Assembly (NCBI GenBank): GCA_016803235.1
Contig: JADCLI010000007.1
Span: forward strand, 62,001 to 126,000
Direction of reading: 5' to 3'
Length of the DNA stretch: 64,000 nt
Source: Pimelobacter simplex
Lineage (GTDB): Bacteria; Actinomycetota; Actinomycetes; Propionibacteriales; Nocardioidaceae
The notes beneath the pieces were generated by a model. It searched no databases and was not told the DNA's origin. It saw only the letters and a list, made by a program, of their open reading frames with translations. Shown here piece after piece: positions 8,309-18,589 of the stretch. How positions within the stretch are numbered: position 1 is the stretch's first letter; the number at the start of each line of letters is the position of its first letter. The position numbers and the translations under genes are program-made.

Positions 8309-9382
8309 GTGGTCACGTCGGCCGATCCGCGACTCCGCGAGGCCCTCGCGTCCATCGCCCCCGGCACCCCGCTGCGCGACGGGCTTGAGCGGATCCTGCG
8401 CGGTCGCACCGGCGCGCTCATCGTGCTCGGCCAGGACCGCCTGGTCGACAGCCTGTGCACGGGTGGGTTCGAGCTCGACGTCCCGTTCACCGCCACCGGG
8501 CTGCGCGAGCTGGCGAAGATGGACGGCGCGATCATCGTCGACGGCGCGGTCAACCGGATCATCCGCGCGGCCGTGCACCTGATGCCCGACCAGAGCATCC
8601 CGTCGGAGGAGACCGGCACCCGGCACCGGACCGCGGACCGGGTCGCCAAGCAGACCGGGCACCCGGTGATCTCGGTGTCGCAGTCGATGCAGATCATCGC
8701 GGCGTACGTCGGCGAGACCCGGCACGTCCTCGAGGACTCCGGGCAGATCCTGTCCCGCGCCAACCAGGCGCTGGCCACCCTCGAGCGCTACAAGCTGCGC
8801 CTCGACGAGGTCTCCAGCACGCTGTCGGCGCTGGAGATCGAGGACCTGGTGACGGTGCGCGACGTCGCGGTCGTGGCGCAGCGCCTGGAGATGGTCAGCC
8901 GGATCGCCCGGGAGATCGAGGACTACGTGCTCGAGCTCGGCACCGACGGGCGGCTGCTGGCCCTCCAGCTCGAGGAGCTGGTGACCGGCGTCGACACCGA
9001 GCGGGAGCTCGTGATCCGTGACTACGCGCCGTCCCGGCGGCGCAGCCGCGAGCCGGGCGACCTGCTCGGCAAGCTGGAGCAGCTGTCCTCGACCGACCTG
9101 GTCGACCCGTCGGCGGTCGCGAAGGTCCTCGGGATCGGCACCGGCGAGCACCTCGACGGGGCGGTCGCGCCGCGGGGCTACCGCCTGCTCACCAAGGTGC
9201 CCCGGCTGCCCGCTGCCGTCATCGAGGGCCTGGTCGACCACTTCGGCACCCTGCAGAAGCTGCTCTCCGCGGGCATCGACGACCTGCAGGCCGTCGAAGG
9301 CGTGGGCGAGCTGCGTGCCCGCAGCGTCCGCGAGGGGCTCAGCCGGCTGGCCGAGTCGACTATCCTCGAGCGCTACGTGTAG
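8309..9382 (+). CDS. disA: DNA integrity scanning protein DisA, diadenylate cyclase
   Basis: 357-residue enzyme that makes c-di-AMP from two ATP while bound to DNA. The DAC domain has the catalytic DGA motif near residue 72 ([11 protein letters not shown]) and the RHRTA motif near 105. A helical linker follows, and the C-terminal RuvA-like helix-hairpin-helix DNA-binding region includes [15 protein letters not shown]. Length and layout match DisA of Mycobacterium and Bacillus. GTG 8309 was chosen because it follows GCAGGGAG at good spacing; an in-frame start at 8270 would add 13 residues without conservation. No c-di-AMP phosphodiesterase is seen in the window. Confidence 0.97.
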   Translation: MVTSADPRLREALASIAPGTPLRDGLERILRGRTGALIVLGQDRLVDSLCTGGFELDVPFTATGLRELAKMDGAIIVDGAVNRIIRAAVHLMPDQSIPSEETGTRHRTADRVAKQTGHPVISVSQSMQIIAAYVGETRHVLEDSGQILSRANQALATLERYKLRLDEVSSTLSALEIEDLVTVRDVAVVAQRLEMVSRIAREIEDYVLELGTDGRLLALQLEELVTGVDTERELVIRDYAPSRRRSREPGDLLGKLEQLSSTDLVDPSAVAKVLGIGTGEHLDGAVAPRGYRLLTKVPRLPAAVIEGLVDHFGTLQKLLSAGIDDLQAVEGVGELRARSVREGLSRLAESTILERYV

Positions 9383-9414
9383 CAGCCGCGCCCGCGCGTC
9401 GGGGCGGCGGCGCC

Positions 9415-9558
9415 TCACTGGAGCGCGCACCACGCCCCGTCGCGGAGGTCCGCCTGGATCCCGAGCGTCGTGCCGCCGGTCGTCTCCCGCAGCTCCGCGA
9501 AGCCGGTGCCGTCCTCACCCAGGCTGACCTGGCCGAGCTCCCAGCTCCCGTCCGCCAC
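9415..9558 (-). CDS. Possible small ORF or C-terminal gene fragment (47 aa)
   Basis: In the gap between disA and the phytase-like gene, the minus strand holds a frame ending at 9415 that reads like real protein: SWELGQVSLGEDGTG, ELRETTGGTTLGIQ, DLRDGAWCALQ. The only usual start in frame is GTG 9558, giving 47 residues. The protein-like pattern appears to extend about 25 codons further upstream without a start codon, so it may be the tail of a broken gene. No family is recognised. Coding status is uncertain. Confidence 0.3.
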   Translation of the reverse strand: MADGSWELGQVSLGEDGTGFAELRETTGGTTLGIQADLRDGAWCALQ

Positions 9559-9646
9559 GGCGGAGACGACGCCGTGCAGCGTCGAGGAAACGACGCGTCG
9601 GACCGCACCGGCCCAGGCCGGCAGGCGCGGCGCGGCCCGCGACGTC

Positions 9647-10903
9647 CTAGCAGCCCGCGCGGGGTCCGGGCGTCTCGTCGTCGGCCAGCGCCACCGCGAT
9701 GACCTGGCTGACCTGCGCCACGCCGGGGATCGGCCGCAGCGCGAAGTTGTCGTCGGCCACCAGCACGAGGCTGCGCTCGCCCGTGGGCAGCGTCGGCCCC
9801 CAGGTCATCCCCTCCACGATGCCCGGTCGCACGCCGAGGTCGCCGAGGTCGAGCACCAGGTCCTTGCGCAACGGACGGACCGACGTGCTCGCCAGCGAGT
9901 CGACGTCGGAGATGTCGGTGGCTGCGTCGGGGTCGTTGCCGGGCGCCGAGGGGATGTCGACGGCATGGATCCGGACCCGGGTGCCCTGCCCGAGCACGAC
10001 GGTGCGCTCGAGCACCAGGTAGCGGCCCGCCCACGCCGGATCGGCGAGGACGGCTGCGACGCCGTTGGCGCCGGGTGCACCCCCGACGGGGTCGACGGGA
10101 TAGGCGTACTGGCCCTGGAGCACGCCGCCACGGTTCTGGACGGACAGGCGGACGAGAGCGCCCTCGGTCGCCGTCGGCTCAGGACCGTCCTGCAGCAGCG
10201 GGCCCTCGAGCACCGAGGTCACCAGACGGCCGCAGTCGGCGAAGGTGAAGGCCTCCAGGCCGAGGTTGGCCCGCGGGCCACGCTGGCCGCTCTCGACCTG
10301 CAGCAGGTCCGGGAGGCGGAGCTGGCCGGCGAAGGTCCCGTCGGGGAGCGCGCGGCGGATCGACGGGTCGGAGAGGAACGGCCGCTCACCTGTCTGGCGG
10401 TCGCCCTCCTGGCTCCACCACACCTCGCCGGAGCGCGGGTCGACGCGGACGTCCTCGGGGTCGACGGTGGCCCGCCGCTCGCACACCTTCGGGCCCTGCC
10501 GGCACGCGGTCGCCGTCCACGCGGCGAGCGAGGGGTACGGCGCGCCGTCGTCGCGCAGCAAGGTGCGCACGCCCGTGAGCTCGACCTGCGGCGCGCCCGC
10601 GGAGAGGTCGATGGCGGCCGTGTAGGTGCGGGCGGGTCCCAGCGCGGAGCGGTCGTCGGAGATCAGGTGGTAGGCGCCGGTCGACGGGTCACGGTCGATG
10701 CCGGACAGGCCGCCCACCACGGAGCCGTCGAGTCGCAGGCCGGACGGGAGGGTGGTCACGCCGAGGAGACGGGCGGCGCCCGGCGACGGCTCGACCGCAC
10801 CGACCGCGCCGGCGGCTCCGGTCGGGGCGGCGACACCCGACAGTGTCGCGGTGGCGGCGAGGACGACGGCACAGGCCAAGACGGTGCGGCGGCGCTGAGG
10901 CAT
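9647..10903 (-). CDS. Exported esterase-like phytase-family (beta-propeller) protein
   Basis: 418-residue predicted secreted protein. The N-terminus is a signal peptide: basic MPQRRR, a hydrophobic core TVLACAVVLAATATLSGVAA and a likely cleavage after an Ala-rich stretch. The mature part resembles the esterase-like activity of phytase domain (PF13449): GGLSGIDRDPSTGAYHLISDD, a DPEDVRVDP segment, NLGLEAFTF, and GIVEGMTWGPTLPTGERSLVLVADDNF near the end, consistent with a calcium-binding propeller. Substrate and enzymatic activity are not established for most members. It is the first of two adjacent minus-strand genes for cell-envelope proteins and has no clear Shine-Dalgarno sequence. Confidence 0.8.
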   Translation of the reverse strand: MPQRRRTVLACAVVLAATATLSGVAAPTGAAGAVGAVEPSPGAARLLGVTTLPSGLRLDGSVVGGLSGIDRDPSTGAYHLISDDRSALGPARTYTAAIDLSAGAPQVELTGVRTLLRDDGAPYPSLAAWTATACRQGPKVCERRATVDPEDVRVDPRSGEVWWSQEGDRQTGERPFLSDPSIRRALPDGTFAGQLRLPDLLQVESGQRGPRANLGLEAFTFADCGRLVTSVLEGPLLQDGPEPTATEGALVRLSVQNRGGVLQGQYAYPVDPVGGAPGANGVAAVLADPAWAGRYLVLERTVVLGQGTRVRIHAVDIPSAPGNDPDAATDISDVDSLASTSVRPLRKDLVLDLGDLGVRPGIVEGMTWGPTLPTGERSLVLVADDNFALRPIPGVAQVSQVIAVALADDETPGPRAGC

Positions 10904-10979
10904 GGCGCCGATGCCAGCAGCGTCGGCCGGCCGGACCGACCGGTGTCCCGTCCAGCGGGACGCCCGCGGGCCGCCGGTC

Positions 10980-11717
10980 TCAGTTCGTCGGGGTCTTCGG
11001 CTTCTTCGCCTTCTTGGTCTCGCCCGCGCTCGGCGTCACCTGGATGGTCGCGGCGACGGGAGCGTCCAAGGTGAAGTCCGCCTGCGCGGGCTCGCCGCCC
11101 AGCGCCGCCGCGGCGACCGTGAAGTCGCCCGGGTCGGCCCAGCCGGCACGGCGGGTGCACCCCTCGGTGGACTCGCGCGCCTCGGCCCAGGTGAGCTGGA
11201 TGGTGGCGGGGACGGCCTTGCGCACGACGACCGACTGCGCCGGGACGGCCTGCGGGCACTGGCGGGTGGTCCACACGTCCTTGGTGCCCTGGGCGACCTT
11301 CACGACGAGGCTGTCGGCGCTGACCTGCCAGGTGCAGGCCTCCGACTCGCGGGTCTGCAGCGACAAGGTGACCGGGACGTCGCGGCCGGCGACGGCCCCG
11401 GGGGCGATGGACGGGGTCACGAGGACGTCCGCGGCCGAGCACTCGCCGTCGGGTACGGCGAGGGTCGGCGTCGTGGGCACCGTGTCCGCCGTCGAGGCGT
11501 CGTCGACGGCCGTCGTAGCGCCGGTCTCGGCGCGGCCCGTCGGGTCGGGGACGACCTCGCCACCGGCCTGCTCCGCGGCCGGTCGCTCGCTCGACCTGCC
11601 GTCGCTGCCGGCGGTGAGCGCGCGGGCGATCACGAACACCAACGCGAAGGCGATGCCGAGCACGAACACCCGGCGCCGCCAGTACACCCCGGGCGGGAGC
11701 TGGCGGGACGTGGGCAT
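10980..11717 (-). CDS. Membrane-anchored extracytoplasmic protein of unknown function
   Basis: 245-residue protein with a short cytoplasmic N-terminus (MPTSRQLPPGVYWRRR) and one transmembrane helix around VFVLGIAFALVFVIARAL. An Ala/Thr/Glu-rich linker follows, then an extracellular domain with paired cysteines (GECSAADV, SEACTWQV, RQCPQAV, EGCTRRAG) that looks like a DUF4232-style beta-sandwich. The C-terminus is Lys-rich. ATG 11717 was preferred over an upstream start because TACCGT lies 6 nt before it on the minus strand (plus 11724-11729), predicting a leaderless mRNA. It is divergent from mutY. Function is unknown. Confidence 0.75.
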   Translation of the reverse strand: MPTSRQLPPGVYWRRRVFVLGIAFALVFVIARALTAGSDGRSSERPAAEQAGGEVVPDPTGRAETGATTAVDDASTADTVPTTPTLAVPDGECSAADVLVTPSIAPGAVAGRDVPVTLSLQTRESEACTWQVSADSLVVKVAQGTKDVWTTRQCPQAVPAQSVVVRKAVPATIQLTWAEARESTEGCTRRAGWADPGDFTVAAAALGGEPAQADFTLDAPVAATIQVTPSAGETKKAKKPKTPTN

Positions 11718-11803
11718 GGGACGACGGTAGTCAGCCGTCGCACGCGAACCCGGCTGACCCGCCGACGTCGGCCGGGATCGGGGCCACGTCACAATGGGTG
11801 GCG

Positions 11804-12676
11804 ATGACGACGAGCCTGTTGGTCGAGACCGTCCTGGACTGGTACGACGAGAACGCCCGCGACCTGCCGTGGCGGCGACCCGACGCGACGCCGTGGTCGG
11901 TCCTGGTCAGCGAGTTCATGCTGCAGCAGACGCCGGTGGTGCGGGTGCTGCCGGTCCACGAGGCCTGGTTGGCGCGCTGGCCGACGCCGGCCGCGCTGGC
12001 GGCCGAGTCGTCGGGCGAGGCGGTCCGCGCGTGGGGACGGCTGGGCTACCCCCGCCGCGCGCTGCGGCTGCACGCCGCCGCGGTGGCGATCACCGACCAG
12101 CACGGCGGCGAGGTCCCGGCGTCGTACGCCGACCTGCTGGCCCTGCCGGGCATCGGCGACTACACAGCAGCGGCCGTGGCTGCGTTCGCGTACGGGCAGC
12201 GCCAGGTCGTGCTCGACACCAACGTGCGACGAGTGCTGGCCCGCACGGTGACCGGGACCGAGTTCCCGCCGCGCTCGGTGACCCGGGCCGAGCGCGACCT
12301 CGGCGCCGCGCTGCTGCCCGAGGACGCGCCGACCGCGGCGACCTGGTCGGTCGCGGTCATGGAGCTCGGCGCGCTCGTCTGCACCGCCGACAGACCGCGC
12401 TGCGACGGCTGCCCGGTCTCGGAGCTGTGCGCGTGGCTCCAGGCCGGCGCCCCGGCGTACGACGGTCCGCCGCGCAAGGTGCAGACGTACGCCGGCACCG
12501 ACCGCCAGTGCCGGGGCCGGCTGCTCGCGGTGCTGCGCGACGCACCCGGCGCGGTCCCGAAGGCGCGCCTGGACGCCGTCTGGGAGAACGCCGAGCAGCG
12601 CGAGCGCGCGCTGGCGTCCCTGGTCGAGGACCGTCTCGCGGCCGTCGACGCCGACGGGCGCTACCGGCTGCCCTGA
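11804..12676 (+). CDS. mutY: A/G-specific adenine glycosylase MutY
   Basis: 290-residue base-excision repair enzyme that removes adenine mispaired with 8-oxoguanine. The HhH-GPD core has SEFMLQQTPV with the catalytic Glu, the hairpin LPGIGDYTAAAV, and LDTNVRRVLAR with the catalytic Asp. A [4Fe-4S] cluster loop follows with spacing C-x6-C-x2-C-x5-C (CTADRPRCDGCPVSELC). The C-terminus is short, with no full NUDIX-like 8-oxoG reader domain, as in many actinobacterial MutY proteins. ATG 11804 was taken as start; GTG 11798 is two codons upstream. The 3' end overlaps the convergent tetR gene by 16 bp. Confidence 0.96.
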   Translation: MTTSLLVETVLDWYDENARDLPWRRPDATPWSVLVSEFMLQQTPVVRVLPVHEAWLARWPTPAALAAESSGEAVRAWGRLGYPRRALRLHAAAVAITDQHGGEVPASYADLLALPGIGDYTAAAVAAFAYGQRQVVLDTNVRRVLARTVTGTEFPPRSVTRAERDLGAALLPEDAPTAATWSVAVMELGALVCTADRPRCDGCPVSELCAWLQAGAPAYDGPPRKVQTYAGTDRQCRGRLLAVLRDAPGAVPKARLDAVWENAEQRERALASLVEDRLAAVDADGRYRLP

Positions 12677-13269
12677 CCCTCCGCGACAGCGCCCGTGGCG
12701 GCGATCGCGGCGACGGCATCGGCGAGGTCGGCCACCGATCGGTCGAGCGCGGCGGTGCCGCGGTCGAGCGGCAGGTCGAGCTGGAGCCCCATCATCGCGG
12801 CGTCGATCAGGTTCGCGGCCCGGGGCGCGAGACCCGGCGGGCACCCGGCGGCGACCAGCAGGTCGGCGACCGCCCGCAGCCAGGCCCGGTTCGACTCGCC
12901 GACCACGCTGACGTACGGCTCCTGGCCGAACAGCCCGAGCGCCGCTGCCTCGACGTACAGCCGCTGGCACCGCTCGAGCTGGCCCTGGGTCGAGGCGGCC
13001 CACAGCGCGACCACCGCGTCACGGACCGATGCCGCGACCGGCAGGGAGCGGACCAGCTCGACGGACCGCTCGTTGGAGGTGTGCAGCACCGTCGCGACCA
13101 GGTCGTCCTTGCCGGAGAAGTGGTACAGCAGCATCCGGTCGCTCGTCCCGAGCGCCGCCGCGAGGGGGCGCAGGCTGAGCCCGATCAGGCCGTGCTCGAG
13201 GACGTGGTCGGTCGCCGCCTCGGCGAGCTGGCGGCGCCGGTCGCCCTCCCGTGTCGTCGCCGTCTCCAC
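12661..13269 (-). CDS. TetR family regulator of the adjacent SMR efflux gene
   Basis: 202-residue repressor with an N-terminal TetR helix-turn-helix (DHVLEHGLIGLSLRPLAAAL, then LLYHFSGKDDLV) and an alpha-helical ligand domain. GTG 13269 is the start: a TACATT box (plus 13276-13281) lies 6 nt upstream, so the message is probably leaderless. The -10 box overlaps the first of two palindromes, GTAGCA-N2-TGCTAC. The divergent neighbour encodes a small multidrug pump. Local repression of both genes, relieved by a cationic or hydrophobic drug, is therefore the likely role. Confidence 0.9.
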   Translation of the reverse strand: METATTREGDRRRQLAEAATDHVLEHGLIGLSLRPLAAALGTSDRMLLYHFSGKDDLVATVLHTSNERSVELVRSLPVAASVRDAVVALWAASTQGQLERCQRLYVEAAALGLFGQEPYVSVVGESNRAWLRAVADLLVAAGCPPGLAPRAANLIDAAMMGLQLDLPLDRGTAALDRSVADLADAVAAIAATGAVAEGQGSR

Positions 13270-13278
13270 GTCTCGAAT

Positions 13279-13311
13279 GTAGCAGGTGCTACGCTATGTA
13301 GCACTTGCTAC
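13279..13311. promoter_or_regulatory. Twin palindromic TetR-type operators between tetR and SMR gene
   Basis: Two perfect 14-bp palindromes, GTAGCAGGTGCTAC (13279-13292) and GTAGCACTTGCTAC (13298-13311), share arms GTAGCA/TGCTAC and lie 19 bp centre to centre, about two helical turns. The first overlaps the tetR -10 box; the second lies where the SMR transcript would start. This is the expected layout for a TetR dimer pair repressing a divergent promoter. Confidence 0.75.
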
Positions 13312-13346
13312 ACAGCCCGGACGCCGGGCAGAGAGGACGGTGCGCC

Positions 13347-13673
13347 ATGGCAGTCGCCTGGGCGCTCCTGATGGCCGCCATCGGGGTCGAGGTCGCGGCG
13401 AGCGCCGCGCTCCCCCGCACGCAGAGCTTCCGGGACCCACTGTGGACCGGCCTGGTGCTCGCCGGGTACGCCACCTCGATCTGGCTGCTCGCCCTGGTCG
13501 TGAAGCAGCTGCCCGTCTCGATCGCGTACGCCGTCTGGGCCGGTCTCGGCACCGCCGGCATGGCCGTGGTCGGCGTGCTCTTCCTCGACGAGCGGCTCGA
13601 CCTGATGAAGGCCGCCGCGCTCGCCCTGATCGTGCTGGGCGTCGTGCTGCTCAACCTCGCCGGCGCGCACTAA
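13347..13673 (+). CDS. Small multidrug resistance (SMR) family efflux protein
   Basis: 108-residue integral membrane proton/drug antiporter subunit of the EmrE/QacC family, with four predicted transmembrane helices. Glu15 in LLMAAIGVEVAASAAL corresponds to the essential membrane-embedded carboxylate. The third helix has the family pattern SIAYAVWAGLGTAGMAV, and the fourth is AALALIVLGVVLLNL. ATG 13347 is preceded by GAGAGGA at good distance; an upstream in-frame start at 13305 would add non-conserved residues over the operator. It probably works as a homodimer exporting quaternary ammonium-like compounds. Confidence 0.92.
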   Translation: MAVAWALLMAAIGVEVAASAALPRTQSFRDPLWTGLVLAGYATSIWLLALVVKQLPVSIAYAVWAGLGTAGMAVVGVLFLDERLDLMKAAALALIVLGVVLLNLAGAH

Positions 13674-13684
13674 CCGGACAGCAC

Positions 13685-13717
13685 AGCGCCCCGCCCGGTC
13701 GATCCGGGCGGGGCGCT
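13685..13717. terminator. Bidirectional hairpin terminator between SMR gene and clpC
   Basis: A perfect 14-bp GC-rich stem (AGCGCCCCGCCCGG with its complement) closes a 5-nt TCGAT loop. It lies between two convergent genes, 11 bp after the SMR stop and 14 bp before the clpC stop. There is no U-tract, as is usual in GC-rich actinobacteria. Confidence 0.8.
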
Positions 13718-13731
13718 GCGTGCGAGCGTGA

Positions 13732-16308
<2,577 letters not shown>

Positions 16309-16331
16309 TGCACGCTCCTCACACGTCACAC

Positions 16332-16409
16332 GGGGTTGCTCAAGGGATACAACCCCGCTCACACCCTACGCGTTCCGATCCAGCGGTCCGGATCCGTCCG
16401 CTGTCAGCG
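16332..16409 (-). promoter_or_regulatory. clpC promoter region with ClgR-type operator
   Basis: At 16399-16409 the minus strand reads CGCTGACAGCG, matching the actinobacterial ClgR consensus CGC-Y-N-A-N-R-GCG. ClgR activates clp genes in Streptomyces and Corynebacterium. Nearer the gene lies TAGGGT, a possible -10, and GGAAC-N18-GTTG, which resembles a SigR/SigH-type promoter. A GGGGTTG/CAACCCC inverted repeat (16332-16356) lies in the leader. Together they point to stress-induced transcription. Confidence 0.55.
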
Positions 16410-16473
16410 AACGCCACCGGCCCGGTGCCCCACCACGAACGAGCAGGACGCCGGGCCGGCGAGGAGCAAGGGG

Positions 16474-16806
16474 TCAGTGCGCGGACTCGTAGGCCTCGCG
16501 CACGTCGGCGGGGATCCGGCCCCGCTCGGGCACGGTGAAGCCGTTGTCGCGGGCCCACTCGCGGATCTCCTTGGCCGAGGTGCCGCCGGCGGCAGCGGCC
16601 CGGCCGCCACCGCGCTTGCCGCCGCCCCCGCGGCCGACCTTGCGCCCGTGGCCGACGTACGCCGCCAGCGCCTCGCGCAGCGCCGAGGCGTTCTCGTCAT
16701 TGAGGTCGATCTCGTAATTGGCGCCGTCGAGCCCGAAGCTGACGGTCTGGGTGGCGTCGGTGCCGTCGATGTCGTCGACCAGCACGATGTTGACCTTCTG
16801 TGCCAT
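16474..16806 (-). CDS. lsr2: Lsr2 nucleoid-associated xenogeneic silencer
   Basis: 110-residue histone-like protein that bridges DNA and silences AT-rich genes. The N-terminal dimerisation domain (VLVDDIDGTDATQTVSFGLD, then YEIDLND) is followed by a Gly/Arg/Lys linker and a C-terminal DNA-binding domain (IREWARDNGFTVPERGRIP) with the RGR AT-hook-like motif that reads the minor groove. Length matches mycobacterial Lsr2. The clpC-lsr2-coaX order is the same as in M. tuberculosis. A GGGAG ribosome-binding site precedes the ATG. Confidence 0.97.
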   Translation of the reverse strand: MAQKVNIVLVDDIDGTDATQTVSFGLDGANYEIDLNDENASALREALAAYVGHGRKVGRGGGGKRGGGRAAAAGGTSAKEIREWARDNGFTVPERGRIPADVREAYESAH

Positions 16807-16895
16807 GCGCGGGGCTCCCTTGGAAATGACAGGAAATGAAATGCGCCGAGGACGACGCGATAATCAATCCTTGCACAGAGCGGCGCGAAAATGAA
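16807..16895. promoter_or_regulatory. AT-enriched lsr2 upstream region
   Basis: This 89-bp gap between lsr2 and coaX is clearly less GC-rich than its surroundings, with runs such as GGAAATGACAGGAAATGAAATG and GATAATCAATCC. It holds the lsr2 ribosome-binding site and presumably its promoter. Because Lsr2 prefers AT-rich DNA, autoregulation here is plausible. No definite operator is visible. Confidence 0.4.
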
Positions 16896-17672
16896 TCAAC
16901 GCTGATTGCGCAGGAATACCTTTTCCAGTCCGCGCAGGGTCAACCAGGGCGCCCGGTGCGTGAAGCACCGGCACTCGTCGGTGACGAGCGGGGCGAGATA
17001 GCCGGTGGAGATCACCGACACCTCGCCGGCACTGGCGCCCAGCGCAGCGGTGAGCCGCTCGACCATGCCCTCGACCTGGCTGGCCACGCCGAAGACCATG
17101 CCCGACTGGAGCGCCTCGACCGTGTTCTTGCCGATCACCCCGCGCGGGCGGACCAGCTCGACCATCCGCAGCTGCGCGCCACCGCGGCTGAGCGCGTCGA
17201 GGGAGATCTCGATGCCGGGCGTGATCGCGCCGCCGACGTAGCGGCCCTGCTCGTCGACGACGTCGTAGGTCGTGGCGGTGCCGCCGAAATCGACGACGAT
17301 CGCCGGGCACTCGAAATCGGCGGCGGCCGCGAGCGCATTGACGATCCGGTCGGTGCCGACTTCGCGCGGATTGTCGACGAGAATGGGCACGCCGGTGCGA
17401 ATACCGGGCTCCACGATGACGCACGGAATGTCGGGGAAATGCGCGGGAAGCATCTCGCGCCACGCATTGAGGACGGCCGGCACCGTCGAGCAGACCGCGA
17501 TTCCGGTGACCTCGTCCTCGCGAGCTCCGAGCAGTCCGCGCAGCAGCACGCCCCACTCGTCGGCGGTGCGGTGCTCGGCCGTCGACACCCGCCAGTCGGC
17601 GTGCACCGCGCCGTCGGACACGAGTCCGAGGACGGTGTGGGCGTTGCCGATGTCGGCGGCGAGCAGGGGCAC
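16896..17672 (-). CDS. coaX: Type III pantothenate kinase CoaX
   Basis: 258-residue ASKHA-fold kinase catalysing the first step of CoA synthesis, pantothenate to 4'-phosphopantothenate. Motifs: DIGNAHTVLGL near the N-terminus, a pantothenate-binding PREVGTDRIVNALAA, DFGGTATTYD with the second phosphate loop, and GGAITPGIEISLDALS. GTG 17672 lies 2 nt after the nadC stop, so the gene is the last of nadB-nadC-coaX. The middle and 3' end use many A/T-ending codons (AAT, ATT, GAT, GAA) compared with its neighbours. Confidence 0.95.
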   Translation of the reverse strand: MPLLAADIGNAHTVLGLVSDGAVHADWRVSTAEHRTADEWGVLLRGLLGAREDEVTGIAVCSTVPAVLNAWREMLPAHFPDIPCVIVEPGIRTGVPILVDNPREVGTDRIVNALAAAADFECPAIVVDFGGTATTYDVVDEQGRYVGGAITPGIEISLDALSRGGAQLRMVELVRPRGVIGKNTVEALQSGMVFGVASQVEGMVERLTAALGASAGEVSVISTGYLAPLVTDECRCFTHRAPWLTLRGLEKVFLRNQR

Positions 17673-17674
17673 GG

Positions 17675-18589
17675 TCAGTCCGTCCGGAAGTCCAGGCCGA
17701 GGTCGAACACGTTGACCGAGTGGGTCAGCGCCCCGACGGAGATGAAGTCGACGCCGGTCTCGGCCACCTCGCGCGCCCGCTCGAGGGTGAGCCCACCGGA
17801 GGCCTCCAGGGTCGCCCTGCCACCGGCCGCCTCGTTGATCCGGACCGCCTCGGCCATGTCGGCGGTGCTCATGTTGTCCAGGAGCACCTCGGTGCAGCCC
17901 GCTGCGAGCACCGCGCGGAGCTCGTCGAGGTCCATCACCTCGACCTCGACCCGCAGCCCCGGGTGCGCGGCGACGACGGCCTCGTACGCCGCCACGACGC
18001 CGCCCGCGGCGACCGCGTGGTTGTCCTTGACCATCGCCCGGTCGACCAGGCTGAACCGGTGGTTGACGCCGCCGCCGCAGCGCACGGCGTACTTCTGCAG
18101 CGCCCGCCACCCCGGCAGCGTCTTGCGGGTGTCGAGCACCCGGGCGCGGGTGCCGGCCAGCGCGTCGACCCACTGGGAGGTGGCGGTGGCGACGCCGGAC
18201 AGGTGCGAGGCGAAGTTGAGCGCGGTGCGTTCGGCGGTCAGCACGCCGCGGACCGGCCCGGAGACGGTGAGCACGACGTCGCCGGGCTCCACCCGGGTGC
18301 CGTCGGGGACCCGGCCGGTGACCTTCACCGTGTCACCGAGGGCGTAGACGAAGGCGAGCTCGGCGATCGCGAGGCCGGCGACGACGCCCGGCTCGCGGGC
18401 GGCGAAGTCGGCGACGGCGTGGCCCATGTCGGGCATCGCGTCGCTGGTGACGTCGTCGACGCCACCGGGCAGGTCCTCCTCGAAGGCGAGCTCGACGTGG
18501 TCGTACACGGCCTGCGGGTCGAGCCCGGCCGCCCGGATCTCGTCGACCAGCGCGGCCGGCAGCTCGCCGTACGGCGTCCGGGTGATCAC
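17675..18589 (-). CDS. nadC: Nicotinate-nucleotide pyrophosphorylase (quinolinate phosphoribosyltransferase)
   Basis: 304-residue NadC, converting quinolinate and PRPP to nicotinate mononucleotide, CO2 and PPi. Typical motifs are ERTALNFASHLSGVAT, LDTRKTLPGWRALQKYAVRCGGG, NHRFSLVDRAMVKDNH, EVEVMDLDEL and LEASGGLTLERAREVAETG. The start overlaps the nadB stop by 4 bp (ATGA). With nadB upstream it covers the de novo NAD pathway except nadA (quinolinate synthase), which is not in the window. Confidence 0.97.
   Translation of the reverse strand: MITRTPYGELPAALVDEIRAAGLDPQAVYDHVELAFEEDLPGGVDDVTSDAMPDMGHAVADFAAREPGVVAGLAIAELAFVYALGDTVKVTGRVPDGTRVEPGDVVLTVSGPVRGVLTAERTALNFASHLSGVATATSQWVDALAGTRARVLDTRKTLPGWRALQKYAVRCGGGVNHRFSLVDRAMVKDNHAVAAGGVVAAYEAVVAAHPGLRVEVEVMDLDELRAVLAAGCTEVLLDNMSTADMAEAVRINEAAGGRATLEASGGLTLERAREVAETGVDFISVGALTHSVNVFDLGLDFRTD

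Noticed and set aside
6467..9433. Upstream extension of the LacI frame on the minus strand to a 1334-codon ORF
   Set aside because: The extension is antisense to radA and disA. Only the final 345 codons from ATG 6466 show the HTH and sensor domains.
12400..12450. MutY judged truncated because it lacks a NUDIX-like C-terminal domain
   Set aside because: A short C-terminus is common in actinobacterial MutY; the catalytic Glu and Asp and the iron-sulfur cluster are complete.
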